Of a stretch of 64,000 bases of DNA, positions 11,530 through 22,717 are shown piece by piece. The translations under genes and the position numbers were made by a program. Source of the stretch: Leuctra nigra (Eukaryota; Arthropoda; Insecta; Plecoptera; Leuctridae). Within the stretch, counting starts at the first letter, position 1. Each line of letters begins with the position of its first letter. The stretch is from contig OW203768.1 of assembly GCA_934045905.1 (NCBI GenBank), forward strand, positions 28,859,060 through 28,923,059. The letters are read 5' to 3'. The notes below the pieces were generated by a model that made no database searches, was not told where the DNA came from, and saw only the letters and a list, made by a program, of their open reading frames with translations.

Positions 11530-13020
11530 CAATGCGATTGCAAAGTTCGATGAAATCATTATTTAGTGGTGACTGTGGCCATATAATAAATACAGATGAA
11601 GGGTGCAAGAAAATAACGCTAAGTCACATTCGGATGAAACTGAGATAAACGAAGTTGTATGTTGAAACTTGTATCTACCTTCCATATAAATCGATATTTC
11701 AATTGCGTTTTCAAGACTTTGTGGCCATATTTTCTAAAAACCAAGGGTATAACTGAATCATAACAAAAATCACTGATTCTGACAAGATTACACCAAACTC
11801 ATGTTTTCAAAAAAAAAGGACTTATAGCGTTCTTTCTACCCATCAGATATTGAAAAATACGCATGTCGTTTTCTTCGCCTTAGCATAACGAGGACAATGC
11901 CCCTTGCAGAGACCACTTGCAATTAGCGTGATAATTGCAGGACTTTTTGCGTCCCATTGCAACAGTAATATACCGGCAAACATTTTGGAAATAAAAATGT
12001 TTTTATGAAAAAGGTCAATTGAGTTGTAGAATCATCTTTCATAATGAGCAAAAAATGTTCTCACAACTTTGGGTGCAGAAATTTTGCCATTTGCGTGTCC
12101 TACAATGAAACGAATTGAGTCTTATTTCATGAAACTATATGCTGATATTGCAAAGACAACGATGACAAGACATGAGTCAAATGAATGACTAAAACACGGA
12201 CACCACTGTCAAGTAAAAGCAGACAGCTGAGTGAAGAACAGCTCGCTCATGTTCAAACAAACATTCACTGCCCTCCGGATGACACAAAATATCCAATGGA
12301 CACTGACATTGAGTAATCAAGAGCGGGCAGAGATGCTGGCAGATTTGAAAACCAAAAGTGTTTAAGGCCAATGTATATCACGTGACTTTATTTCTCTACA
12401 TCCGATCAAAAGAAATAGTTACCTATGAGTACATACCTTACATAGTTCATGTTGAGTAATCCAAGGTGAATTATGAAGGAAATTCACTGCATACTGGAAC
12501 TTATTAATATTTTCAGTCAATAATATTTAATTTTGCAGTGATTTAATAATAATAAAAAAACGAAAATCTCACGAAAATCTCAATCTCCGTACGCTTTTGA
12601 AAGCTGTCAAAACCCAGTGCTGTTATTTTAAATATTACATTCATAATAGTGGATATAATTAATATCTGAACATTTCGTTGGAAAGATGAAGAAAGAGCGC
12701 ATGTTTTACATTAGACATTGTGTCAGGTTTGTGATGCATGTGCCTTTTTATTAGAGAAAAGTTTGCTGCTCTTGGCAACTCGTAGGATTTCCATAAACTT
12801 CAGGTCTTGATTTGAGAATATTTAGTTGCAAGGAAGTAAACTCATCTTATATGTTATTTTCGCAGTTCTTTTCTGCCTAGATTAGTTCCAACAGATGTGT
12901 CCTAACTTATCTGATGAGGGACAATACGGACTAAACAGAACCCTTCCAAGTGAAAATTATATTTATAATTCAAGTTGTGACGTCACAGGTATTCAGCCAC
13001 CTTAAAATATCATTTCTTCC
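11530..13020. other. Intergenic, no gene seen
   Basis: AT-rich DNA without a supported gene, RNA gene or clear repeat. Confidence 0.4.
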
Positions 13021-13148
13021 AGGGTCCGTATTCTAGAACTTTTAAATTCCCAATTATGATGGAATCTGATTCGGTGCAATGTTAATCCTTATGGCCGTGA
13101 CCGGATTCCATCAGAATGGAATTGGGAAAACGTTCTAGAATACGCCTC
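13021..13148. mobile_element. Small foldback (MITE-like), 128 bp
   Basis: Arms 13027-13066 and 13102-13143 are inverted copies ('gtattctagaac' and 'gttctagaatac', then 'aattcccaatt' and 'aattggga'). The loop is about 35 bases. No second copy is evident. Confidence 0.6.
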
Positions 13149-14533
13149 CAGTTCAACGACAAGGTTGGGAGGGGAGGGGGGGATGGAGATCGCGTAAGTG
13201 GTGACCATTGTGTATCACCTTCTTGTTATCAATGATATGGACAATGTTCGGTTTCCCTTGGCTAAATACTGTTCCACAAACAATGCACAATGTTCATTGT
13301 CGCAACTAATACAGAATCATGGTGTAAAGCAATTTACTATTTAGCTTTTAACATCTAACAACTGTCACTGACTTTTGTTGTTCGGTTTTCCATAAGAATG
13401 TCAAGTGCCTACAGAGCTGTAGCTAAGAGTATTGGAGATGTGGAGTGAAGGAAGATACGTGAGTGTTGTACCATAATCGACCAAGACGTATAAAATATCC
13501 TGTACAATTTGCAGTTTGGTTGTTACTTTTACTACGCCTGTAAATACACCGACTTCGTTCAAACAGAAGTGCTATAGCCATAATTATTTTTTATCAACCC
13601 TTAAGAATAGAATATTTTAATATTATGGCATCGAGTAGACCAGACCGTAAAGGATTATTATGCAAGCTCACAAATGAACTCCTAACTTCGCTAAATACAC
13701 TAAACTAAATGAATCTTTTATTCTGATAAAAAAATATCCCATTTTTGTAAAGTATAGCTATACTTTCAAAATGTGTATGTCGAATTATTAAAAATACTAC
13801 CATACAAACTAGTAATATTTTCCACACAAAACAATCGATTACGCTATCAGTTGAATTGTGTTTTTGCTGTTAAAACTAAATCAGTTTAAGGTTTAAATTA
13901 TAAGCCACGATCGCCCTTAGCTATATTAATTTTTACAATAACAATAAATAACTGAATTTATCAAGTTGCCGTAGGCCCAATAGGTATATTTAATCGATAC
14001 CAAGTTAGTACAATTCTATTTTATTTTTACCGCCAAGTATTAAATATTCCTTCTATTAAACAACATACATGCAGCCAACTTTTGCCAACAACAATAACAA
14101 CAACGAACAGACCAACATTTGTAAACGACAATAGTCCGAATTAACAGAGCTTAACTCAATCAGAATGGTAAAAGCGACCACCTAGCTCCAAGCGCTCTTC
14201 ATTTATTATTAAACATGAAATGAAATTAGAGAGCGCGAAGTTCTCGAGTGAAACGGCATTTGGTTTCTTCCTGCACTTTCATTGCATGCAGGCGACAACT
14301 AAATATTCCATGAGGATGAACACTGTGACGCTTAATCGCCCGGAGCTCTTACCTACATTACTTGGAATGCCTAATCAATGGCACACCTACACCTGGAACT
14401 AATGGTCGACATACGATACTGCTAGAAGGGGGAGTTGTAATGGGGTTACAGGGTTTCGTCAGAGGAAGAGAATTTGTTGTGTAATACCAAAGATTAATGA
14501 AATCATTACATAGTAAAACATATTTGCTCCTTA
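13149..14533. other. Intergenic, no gene seen
   Basis: AT-rich; a G-rich patch lies at 13166-13186. No ORF over 60 codons has recognisable similarity. Confidence 0.4.
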
Positions 14534-14541
14534 CCGTATGA
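14534..14541. repeat. 8-bp target duplication, left (CCGTATGA)
   Basis: CCGTATGA occurs here and at 20969-20976, exactly flanking the inverted tips of the hAT-like element. Confidence 0.85.
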
Positions 14542-14815
14542 CAAGGGTCGGCAAACTGCGGCTCCTTGGTGGTTCTTGAATGGCTCTTAATAATTTAAAT
14601 AAAGATCCGGAATAAAAAAAAATCGAAAAAACGCCCTGCGGGGCATCAATTGAGAGATTATTTGATTTAGTTTGTTCATTTTAGAGTCCCAGAATCACTT
14701 TTAATTGTTGAAATTCTATAAAAAAAAACGCCCAGCGGGGCAACAACTGAGGGCCATTTTCAAAATTTAAAAATAAACTTATAATTCAATTCATTATTTT
14801 CGGTGTAATATATTA

Positions 14816-15190
14816 TCCCCATAAAAAACACTCCGTGTAAAAAAAACAGCCAAGTCTCTTCAACTAAAAAAAAATATGAAATCTAAAAAATTCTGCACTG
14901 AAAAGTAGTGATATCAAAAAATGGGCCAAGTCAAAACTTTATTTGAAAATCAAAAAATACTTGGCGCATCGTGTATACATAGTTTAGAAGTATAGACCAG
15001 ATAGAAAATATGCATCAAATATACATAATACATATAGTATACCTATAATGCCCTAAAAAAACGATGCGCCAAGTATTGGCGCATTTTTTGATATCACTAC
15101 TTTTCAGTGCAGAATTTTTTAGATTTCATATTTTTTTTTAGTTGAAGAGACTTGGCTGTTTTTTTTACACGGAGTGTTTTTTATGGGGAT
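14816..15190. repeat. Long palindrome at the TCCC end of copy D
   Basis: The outer arm is 14816-14975 and the inner arm about 15058-15190. Shared words include 'cactccgtgtaaaa', 'gccaagtctcttcaact', 'gtgatatcaaaaaatg' and 'cttggcgcatcgt', with their complements. The loop is AT-rich. The same structure terminates every near-complete copy of the family. Confidence 0.85.
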
Positions 15191-16353
15191 ATCACTCCTT
15201 TTTTTAGTTTATTCATAGAACTTGTGACGTCATATCGATTGAACAATTACTATTTCCTTCTATATTTCCTACTATATCCTTTAAAAAAAGTCGCCATTGA
15301 CAATTTGGTTAACTAATGAAATTCTGCGTATGGTACTATATATTTGCTTTAAATGATCTGTCATGAAGAATAGCAAAGGTTTCATTCCTATCAGTCAACC
15401 GAGTTCCGAGATATTATGGCAACACTTCGGTTTTCAAAATGGCTGCTGAACTTTCTGCACTGCCACATAGATTGTATATCTATAAATGATATGTATCATT
15501 TTAAGCTTTCTGAATATGTATTTATTATATAGGAGGGGATTATAATAATTTTTTAATTTGAATGACGTCATTTCCGGTCTCATAAATAAGAAAATTCTAG
15601 TTTGACTGTTCCTATTCCATAGAGATGACCTTCCGAATCGTTTCGCGGTAATTTCATACCGATTAGTCAACCAATTTTCAAGATATGACGTTACTTTCGC
15701 TTTCAAAATGGCTGCTGAAATCACTGACCCCTTGAATTATAATTTAAACACGATTACATTTTATTATAAGCTGTCTCAAATAGTATATTTATTGTATCAA
15801 AATATAAATTTGTGAGATTTTTAAAATGTGTGACGTCATTTCCGGTTTCGGTATGGGAAACTGCAAATATTATTGATGATAATACATAAAGTTGACCGTC
15901 TCAATTGTTTAGCGCTGGTTTCGTTCATATCTATTTAGCCGTTATTGAGATATGATGTCACTTCCGGTTTTAAAATGGCGGCTTCCGGTTGGTTTTATAA
16001 TATGTCAAATGAGATATCAAAAGTACATACGTTACAAAAATATCAAAATAATCGGATCAATCTTTGTTGCCGAAATGCCAATCGATGTATTTCAAATTTC
16101 ATGACGTCATTTCCGGTTTCATTAACATAATGTATAGTCTTTTGCTACTGATAATCCATAAAGTTGACCGTCTGAATCGTTTGGCGCAAATTTCGTTCCG
16201 ATCGGTCTAGCCGTTGACGAGATATGACGTCACTTCCGGTTTCAAAATGGCGGCACAAAAAATTCATGGGGTGAAGGTTAAATCAGACGCCAAAAGTGCA
16301 CACGTGGTAAAAATGTGAGATCAATCGGTTTAGCCGTTTAGGCTGTGGCCTGT
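15191..16353. repeat. Array of composite CRE/ETS/YY1-like sites (copy D)
   Basis: Five blocks near 15565, 15832, 15955, 16102 and 16225 carry TGACGTCA-like, (A/C)TTCCGGTTT and AAAATGGCGGC-like strings. They are separated by about 120-260 bp of related filler such as 'ccgatcggtctagccgttg'. The blocks are diverged tandem copies of one module. Confidence 0.8.
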
Positions 16354-16389
16354 TTACCGGATTTGAATTCCAGGAGACTACTACTACTG

Positions 16390-19300
16390 AGATTAGTATT
16401 ATTATTATTATTGTCTTTATTCACAATATATTATAATACAGTACAATACACTATTATAACATATTGGCAAAACATCCATTCATGCAGCGGAATCACACCG
16501 TGATTCTATGCTGCATTGGGTTTTGTAGATTCTGTGGTTCAAGTGATGACTCGACGGATGATGTAGGCCGATCCCAATAACGCGTGCTTTTGGAGGTCGG
16601 TGCAAGAAAATTCTCCTGGGATCATTTTCGCATAATCTTGGTAGTGGTTGGTGATAGTTCCAAGCGCTCCAATTACTATAGGACATACCTTGGTTGACAG
16701 TTTCCACATCCGTCCTATCTCAATTTGGAGGTCTCGGTATTTCAATATTTTCTCCGACTCTTTTTTCAGTACATTTCCATCCATAGGAACAGCAACATCA
16801 ATAATTAGACATGTGCTATCTTTTATATTTTTTATAATGATGTCAGGTTTGTTGGCTAAGATGGTCCTATCAGTTCGTACTTGTTCATTCCATATTATTG
16901 TAACATCTCCATTTTCACATACTTGAGGTGGATGATGATCATAGTGATGTGTTGATTTTGGGAGGTTGAAATGTTGACATATTGCCCAGTGAAGGGAAGC
17001 TGCTATCTTGTCATGACGTTCGATGTACTCTTTCTTAGCTAGCACTGGACATCCTGACACTATGTGGTCAATCGTTTCTTCGTGCTGTTTGCATAATCTA
17101 CACATTCCATTCGATCCAGTCTTAAGAATCCTCTTCTCATAGCTTCTCGTTCTTAATGATTGGTCTTGTGCAGCTACAATTAAGGATTCAGTCTCGCCTT
17201 TAAGGGTTCCTTTCACAAGCCAATTGAATGTACTTGGCCTGTTAATAAATATTTTCTTCATATTCTTTGGGTACTGACCATGCATGGCTTTCCCCTCCCA
17301 TTCATCACATAATTGGTCCTGTAGTTTTGACTTGACGACTTCTCTAATTTTTCTTACCTGGTGAAGAATATCCTTGTCTGTTTGTGTTTGTACATTCAAC
17401 ATGTTAATGCTAGACTTGAATTTGTCTGCTAATGATAACATCGATAAGGTTTTTGGTCTGTTTTCCTCACTCACTTTGATGATGTTCACAAAGTGATCGC
17501 TTTTCTTTAGTCGTATGTACTCGGCAGTCCCAATCATTGCCGATCTGTATGAGCCTTCCACCTGACACAATCCCCTTCCACCTTGCTTTCTTGAGACATA
17601 CAATCTTTGAACATCTGCTCTTGGATGTTGCATCTTGTGGATGGTTAGTAGTTTCCTGGTCTTTCTGTCAATATTCTTTAATTCTTTGAGACTCCAATCC
17701 AATATGCAAAAGCTGTATTGTAAGACTGGCAGTGCAAGAGCTCCAATTGCAAGAATTTTATTTCTCCCATTCAGCTCAGTCTGCAATATCAAACGAACTC
17801 TCCTCCGATATTCTTGAACCAACTTATCTTTCATAGCTACATGCTGGATTCCATTCCCTTCTTCAATTCCTAGATATTTATATGCTTCTCCAGGATCCAA
17901 CATCTTGATTGAAGAGTTATTATCAACAATAATATTTTCAGATGATATTATTTTCCCTTTCTTAAATGCAGCTGTTGCACATTTCTCCAAGCCAAACTCC
18001 ATACATATATCATCACTAAAACGTTTAACAATACCAATCATTTCTTCCATCTCTTCCCTTTTCTCGGCGAATATTTTGATGTCATCCATATAGATTAGAT
18101 GATTTACTCTTACATCAGTATTTTTCACTTTGTATCCACATCGAGATTTGTTTAACATGCTTGTTAGAGGAAAGAGGCTCATGCAGAAAAGAAGCGGTGA
18201 CAAAGAATCGCCTTGATATATTCCTCTCTTTATTGAAATACCCTCAGACGTGATTACTTCCTTGTGAGTCCTAAGCGTAAGACTAGTTCGCCAGGTTGTC
18301 ATGATTGATTTGCAAAATCTTATCAGTTTAGGGTTTAATCGATAGATGTCCATAGCTTGAAGAATCCAACTATGTGGAACACTATCAAACGCTTTCTTGT
18401 AGTCTATCCACCCCATGTGCAAGTTTCTTTTATTTCTCTTACAATCCTCCATGATAGCTTTGCTTAACATAAGATGGTCCTTACATCCAAAAGAACCTGA
18501 GCTACATCCTTTCTGCTCCATCGGCATGATATTTTGTTGGTCAAAAAATATATGCATTCTGCTCGATATGATGGCCGTCAAGTTCTTGTACATTGTGGAT
18601 AGACAAGTAATGGGTCTGTAGTTTTTTGGAAGATGCGTTTCATGACTCTTTGGCAAAAGACAGGTTTTACCCTGGGTTAGCCACTCGGGAACACCTTCTG
18701 GATCACGGATTGCACTATTATAAGCATCTGCTATCCGACCATGAAGAGTTGTAAAGGATTTTAGCCAGAAGTTCTGTATTCCATCTAACCCAGGAGCTTT
18801 CCAATTGGCTGATTTGTATAGTTGTTTTGATACCTCTAAAGCTGTAATGTCTCTCCATTCCATCTCCGGTATTGTTGAATTCTCTTCTTTCATATTCTTG
18901 ATCCACTGAGCTTCATGATTGTGCTGTTTATTATCCTCCCAAATTCCTTTCCAGAATTGCTCAATATCTTCAATCGGAGGGTGGATTTTTACATCAATTT
19001 GTTTGTTGAGTATATTTCTGTAAAATGATTTAGCTCCCTCATTAAACTGTTTATTCTGCTGATACTGCAACACTCGTTTCTTATATCTTCTCACTCTTTG
19101 GGCCTTCGCCTGTATTTTCTGCTTGAGTATCTCTTTGATACGAGTAAAATCATCTGAGCTTGCAATATTGTATTTAAACCCAAGTTTAACTTTAATCTTT
19201 TGTAGTTTTATTGATAACTCCTTACTTTGTAGAATTTCTGTTATGTGAGATATTTCCCTCCTCCATTCGTCAATTTGGGTTTGGATTCTTTTCTTCCACT

Positions 19301-20640
19301 TCTGATCATTTTTACTATTTTGCCCGGTGTTCTCTTTGATCTCATAACCTATTTTTTTAAATAGTGTTTGTGCAGCTGCATATATCAAGATGTTGATGTC
19401 AGTCAGATTTATGTGATCATTTGCTAACGCGATCTTTCCTAGCGCAGAATTAACTTCAATAAGGACTCTCTTAGTTTGTTTCGTCACCTTCAACTTAGGA
19501 AGTTTCCCCCTGGACCACGTCGACTCCGCCTTCATCTGTCTCCAGCGCTCCATGATCTCGTCCTCTAGGTCCGAGTGCTGCACTTCACCAACCACCTCCG
19601 GATCCAATGAGAGTAGAGGCAACGAACAATGAGTAAGATCTTGATCTCGATCTTCAATTTCTTCCCCTCCATCACGATCATCAATATCCCCTGTTTCATC
19701 AATACCTCCTGTTTCCTCCACTCGGAGTTGTCCATTCAGGATTGGCCTCAGTCTCAATCTCTCCGGGGTCATTGATAATAATGCAGGTATCGAAATATTA
19801 GTAGGGTCTTGATCTTGATCTTCAATAGCTACTTCCTCATCTTGAACACCATTATCTCTTGAAATAACCATTTTCACATGTTCTTCAATCACTTTCAGTT
19901 CATCTACTGTCAACTTGTTGTTCTTAATTATGTACCGCCTCTGATTAGCCAGTTTGTTTGAATCCATGTTAGGCCGTATATTAGGATTTCTTCTTCTCCA
20001 CAGTTGAAAAGTCATCTTCATGTTACCAGTCAGTGTAGTATGACTAACATATGTATGACACCACATAATCTCCTTATACTCTTCCATTGTCCATTTCTGC
20101 CTTCTTGGCTGTATGGTTTCATTTAATATGAAAGCAGATTGGTCAGGAATAGGGCTGGTATGAGTTTCCTCGATCCAGGGACCTAATTCCTCTCTTGAAC
20201 TCATGGAAGATCTAGTTCTAGTATTATTTAATTCCTCACGTTGAGTACCATTAGATGTTTTAACGGTTCGTGTTCGTGCTGGCATTGCTGATATTTGGTC
20301 TTGATTTCTTAAATATTGAACCTTGGTTGTTGACGAGAAACAGTGCCAAATGGCCGTGAAATAACAAAACCAATCTCCTGTTCCTTGTGAAATTTCCTTT
20401 CGAAATGAGAAAGCCAATATCTTCTCTTGATTATTCTCCTCTTCTATAATAATATCAACTCCAAATTATTATCACAAGATATGTATAAACTACTTCCACT
20501 CACCTCAATATCAATTTCGGGTTAGTAAACTTTAAGAAACATATAAAAAACCAATAAAATGTGAAGAGCTTCACATCAGCTGCCGGCACTTGATCACGGC
20601 CTATACCTATGAAAACCGCTCTAAAACACGGTTTTCTCAG
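16390..20640 (-). mobile_element. R4/Dong-like non-LTR retrotransposon
   Basis: There is one long minus-strand ORF with an RT and a C-terminal restriction-like endonuclease. About 220 bp of leader lies upstream. A 3' part of about 130 bp ends in an AATAAAG-like signal and a (TAA)n tract (16397-16412 on the plus strand). It replaces the trinucleotide-rich stretch that other copies of the Helentron-like host keep at this place, so it inserted into or beside that microsatellite. Dong elements are known to insert in TAA repeats. Confidence 0.75.
16539..20417 (-). CDS. R4/Dong-like reverse transcriptase with restriction-like endonuclease
   Basis: The frame is intact at 1292 codons, close to full length for this single-ORF class. 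The likely start is the Met at residue 45 (20283-20285), before MPARTRTVK. Near residue 110 comes a WTMEEYKEIMWC segment, then LWRRRNP and an acidic linker. RT landmarks are NYRPITCLST, WIDYKKAFDS (motif A, Asp at 672), GIYQGDSLSPLLF (motif B) and YMDD (motif C, 776-779), then YKYLGIEEG. A CCHC knuckle (CxxC from 1106, H near 1117, C near 1123) precedes the endonuclease with KPD (Asp 1192) and IDVAVP (Asp 1207) plus downstream Lys. All catalytic residues are visible. The protein would nick a specific target and prime cDNA synthesis there. It may still be functional. The clade is inferred from the C-terminal layout and the TAA tract. Confidence 0.85.
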   Translation of the reverse strand: MAFSFRKEISQGTGDWFCYFTAIWHCFSSTTKVQYLRNQDQISAMPARTRTVKTSNGTQREELNNTRTRSSMSSREELGPWIEETHTSPIPDQSAFILNETIQPRRQKWTMEEYKEIMWCHTYVSHTTLTGNMKMTFQLWRRRNPNIRPNMDSNKLANQRRYIIKNNKLTVDELKVIEEHVKMVISRDNGVQDEEVAIEDQDQDPTNISIPALLSMTPERLRLRPILNGQLRVEETGGIDETGDIDDRDGGEEIEDRDQDLTHCSLPLLSLDPEVVGEVQHSDLEDEIMERWRQMKAESTWSRGKLPKLKVTKQTKRVLIEVNSALGKIALANDHINLTDINILIYAAAQTLFKKIGYEIKENTGQNSKNDQKWKKRIQTQIDEWRREISHITEILQSKELSIKLQKIKVKLGFKYNIASSDDFTRIKEILKQKIQAKAQRVRRYKKRVLQYQQNKQFNEGAKSFYRNILNKQIDVKIHPPIEDIEQFWKGIWEDNKQHNHEAQWIKNMKEENSTIPEMEWRDITALEVSKQLYKSANWKAPGLDGIQNFWLKSFTTLHGRIADAYNSAIRDPEGVPEWLTQGKTCLLPKSHETHLPKNYRPITCLSTMYKNLTAIISSRMHIFFDQQNIMPMEQKGCSSGSFGCKDHLMLSKAIMEDCKRNKRNLHMGWIDYKKAFDSVPHSWILQAMDIYRLNPKLIRFCKSIMTTWRTSLTLRTHKEVITSEGISIKRGIYQGDSLSPLLFCMSLFPLTSMLNKSRCGYKVKNTDVRVNHLIYMDDIKIFAEKREEMEEMIGIVKRFSDDICMEFGLEKCATAAFKKGKIISSENIIVDNNSSIKMLDPGEAYKYLGIEEGNGIQHVAMKDKLVQEYRRRVRLILQTELNGRNKILAIGALALPVLQYSFCILDWSLKELKNIDRKTRKLLTIHKMQHPRADVQRLYVSRKQGGRGLCQVEGSYRSAMIGTAEYIRLKKSDHFVNIIKVSEENRPKTLSMLSLADKFKSSINMLNVQTQTDKDILHQVRKIREVVKSKLQDQLCDEWEGKAMHGQYPKNMKKIFINRPSTFNWLVKGTLKGETESLIVAAQDQSLRTRSYEKRILKTGSNGMCRLCKQHEETIDHIVSGCPVLAKKEYIERHDKIAASLHWAICQHFNLPKSTHHYDHHPPQVCENGDVTIIWNEQVRTDRTILANKPDIIIKNIKDSTCLIIDVAVPMDGNVLKKESEKILKYRDLQIEIGRMWKLSTKVCPIVIGALGTITNHYQDYAKMIPGEFSCTDLQKHALLGSAYIIRRVIT

Positions 20641-20877
20641 CCCTCTAGCTCGCAAAGGGCGTAACCTATTGTTCCCAAATTTGGTATATGTTGTAGGGTG
20701 GGCCATAGCACGAAATTGAGATATTTTCCAACAATGTGAGATTCCCCAATTTTAAGATCCAGTAGGCCGAAAATGCCACTTTGATGCCTACAGTAAAAGT
20801 GGGTTTGCTCCAGCCTTTATATGAGAGTGTGCGCGCGCCGTACGACTTGGCTGGCGTGGAGCGACCGCTCCACTAGA
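20641..20877 (-). repeat. Constant distal segment of the Helentron-like element (copy D)
   Basis: This is the same roughly 240-bp block that ends every copy: 'attgttcccaaatttggtat', 'gtgggccatagc', 'tccagtaggccgaaaatgcc', 'gtacgacttggct' and the terminal hairpin. It is more diverged here than at 50.0-50.9 kb. Confidence 0.75.
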
Positions 20878-20968
20878 TTTGGTTGCCTCTCCTGCGGCTC
20901 CCATTATTATCTAATTTATCAATTTTTCGGAAATTGGCTCCTTCACCAAAAAAGGTTGCCGACCCCTG

Positions 20969-20976
20969 CCGTATGA
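20969..20976. repeat. 8-bp target duplication, right (CCGTATGA)
   Basis: Identical to 14534-14541. Confidence 0.85.
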
Positions 20977-22470
20977 TATAGTTATATTCTTGATTGAAGA
21001 ATCCAAATAAAATGATCCCTGAATATTGACTTAAATTGCTCCTTAAACCGAAAGAGTATAATTACAAAATGTCGAATATAGTCTCATTGACGAAATTTAG
21101 AAGAAGACAACAGTTCCAAAATATAGGTTCCGGCTAAATATGGATGAAAAGTGTATGTGAGAGATTTACCATAAATCTGGTAACGATGCACTGCAACTTT
21201 GAATTATTTTGGCCGAGTTGAAGTGGAACTTTAATAAAAAAAATATATAATTGGATCATCATACGAGGTAAAATGGTTTTATGCAGTAGTATGCGGTATG
21301 GTTACATCAGTAATCAGAAGATAAGCGCATTTCTTTACTTAATAAAAACGAATTATAAATCCATGGCTGCATCTCAATCTTTAACTCTTCCAAAAATATA
21401 ACGGTTCCTTTGAGCGATTGCACTGAGTATGGCGAAACGTTTTCGTTAGGTTGGTCGCCTGCTCCATAGGTTTGGGTCATACCAGGAGACTGTCACATGA
21501 CTCAGTGTAATCGAGTTTATTCTGACCAGTCTGGTTGCTACGTGTGTATGTTAATTCGAATAACGATTGGAAAATCACGTATGCTTATTTACATAGCGAA
21601 CACTGGGAGCAATAGTGCATATAAAGAGACCATGATTTAAAGCACAAAAATAAAAATAAATCAGCAGATAACATAACGAAACTGAAGTTTATTTTTTTTG
21701 TAGCTAATATTTTATTACAATTTTTTTATTACCACAATTTACATGCACATTATTATTTAACGATTTTACAAAATGATGACAGCTATTTGTTACATAATAT
21801 TACAAATGGTGGCATATGTGGGACACAAAAACAATACTTCATTTTTAGTGTAGATTGTCGGTGTGCGTTTTATGTGGTGTACTGGTATGTAGATCGAAGT
21901 TATCGTGAGATGTCTGATGTTTCTCAAATAGATTGAACATGGACGAGTTCTACACAGTACGTGATCAAGCTAACACGTGACCGCACGTCCGTGCTCGCTT
22001 ACTGACGTGCATCGTACATTCTCGGTGCACGTGGCAAGGTTCCTCACTACGTGCGTCACCACAAGCGAAGCGAGCGTCTTCATTCGACATTTCGGACTCT
22101 TCGCAACGCTCTTTTAGTTAATTGCGTCGTGTAGCACACCGTTCATTTGATGTATGAAAATAGATTATTTAACCCACTCTGATTAATTGAAAATTCAATA
22201 AAGTCACACAGAAACCCGTCTATTTAAAAATTAATTTTTTTTCAGAACGAAGTTTTCTGTGAAATAATCGGATTTAAAAAAATTAAGTAAAAATTAAGGA
22301 GCTTTCTAAAAATCTCATCCCGTGAGAAATATTCGTTTGTGGAAACAGCCAACTTATCCACAACGAATTTTCTTCTATTTTTACCCCAGAACGATCAAAA
22401 TTCCACCCACCAAAACAATCTTTACTCGTTTATAATGCACTTATATGTTATTGGGATCTCTTGAACCCGT
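20977..22470. other. Intergenic, no gene seen
   Basis: There is no supported gene. A patch near 21955-22035 is unusually rich in CACGTG-like and ACGTG strings. Confidence 0.4.
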
Positions 22471-22717
22471 CTATAGTTGACGCAGCCTTGAGAAACGCAA
22501 AGTATCAATGGTAAGGGGACATGGCGAAATTACGAAATTCAAAGCATACTTCACTTAAATACCATTAAAAAGCTGTTTTGATAGAAACATTTTAAAGCAA
22601 TATAAATTTCAGTCAGCTTTATATTGGTATTTAGATCAATTGTGCTTTGAATTTCGTAATTTCGCCATGTCCAACTCCATTGATACTTTGCGTTTCTCAA
22701 GGCTGCGTCAACTATAG
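22471..22717. mobile_element. 247-bp MITE with about 85-bp inverted arms
   Basis: The ends are CTATAGTTGACGCAGCCTTG and its complement. The arms continue through 'agaaacgcaaagtatcaatg' and 'catggcgaaattacgaaatt'. AT-rich loop, no ORF. Confidence 0.75.

Larger units (their letters stand above)
14816..20877 (+). mobile_element. Helentron/Helitron-like element, copy D, carrying a retrotransposon
   Basis: The left end, A|TCCCCATAAAAAACACTC, opens a palindromic segment (14816-15190). Next come a composite-site array (15.2-16.3 kb), the nested R4-like retrotransposon (about 16.39-20.64 kb), and the constant distal segment with a GTGGAGCG/CGCTCCAC hairpin and CTAG|A at 20877. Flanking bases are A and T, with no longer duplication. 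Inverted CAGCCAAGTC words lie near both ends. No Rep or helicase gene is present, so it is non-autonomous. Confidence 0.65.
14542..20968. mobile_element. hAT-like non-autonomous element, interrupted by nested insertions
   Basis: The left tip CAAGGGTCGGCAAACTGCGG and the right tip, read inward as CAGGGGTCGGCAACCTTTTT, are imperfect inverted ends of the hAT type (CAGNGGTCGGCAAAC). An 8-bp duplication, diagnostic of hAT insertion, flanks them. Only about 365 bp of the element itself remains (14542-14815 and 20878-20968). The rest is a Helentron-like element carrying a retrotransposon. No hAT transposase is present. Confidence 0.85.

Noticed and set aside
14816..20877. Reading the RT as the Helentron-like element's own gene
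   Set aside because: The four other near-complete copies lack it, and it has its own 3' tract of TAA repeats at the junction, so it is a separate insertion.
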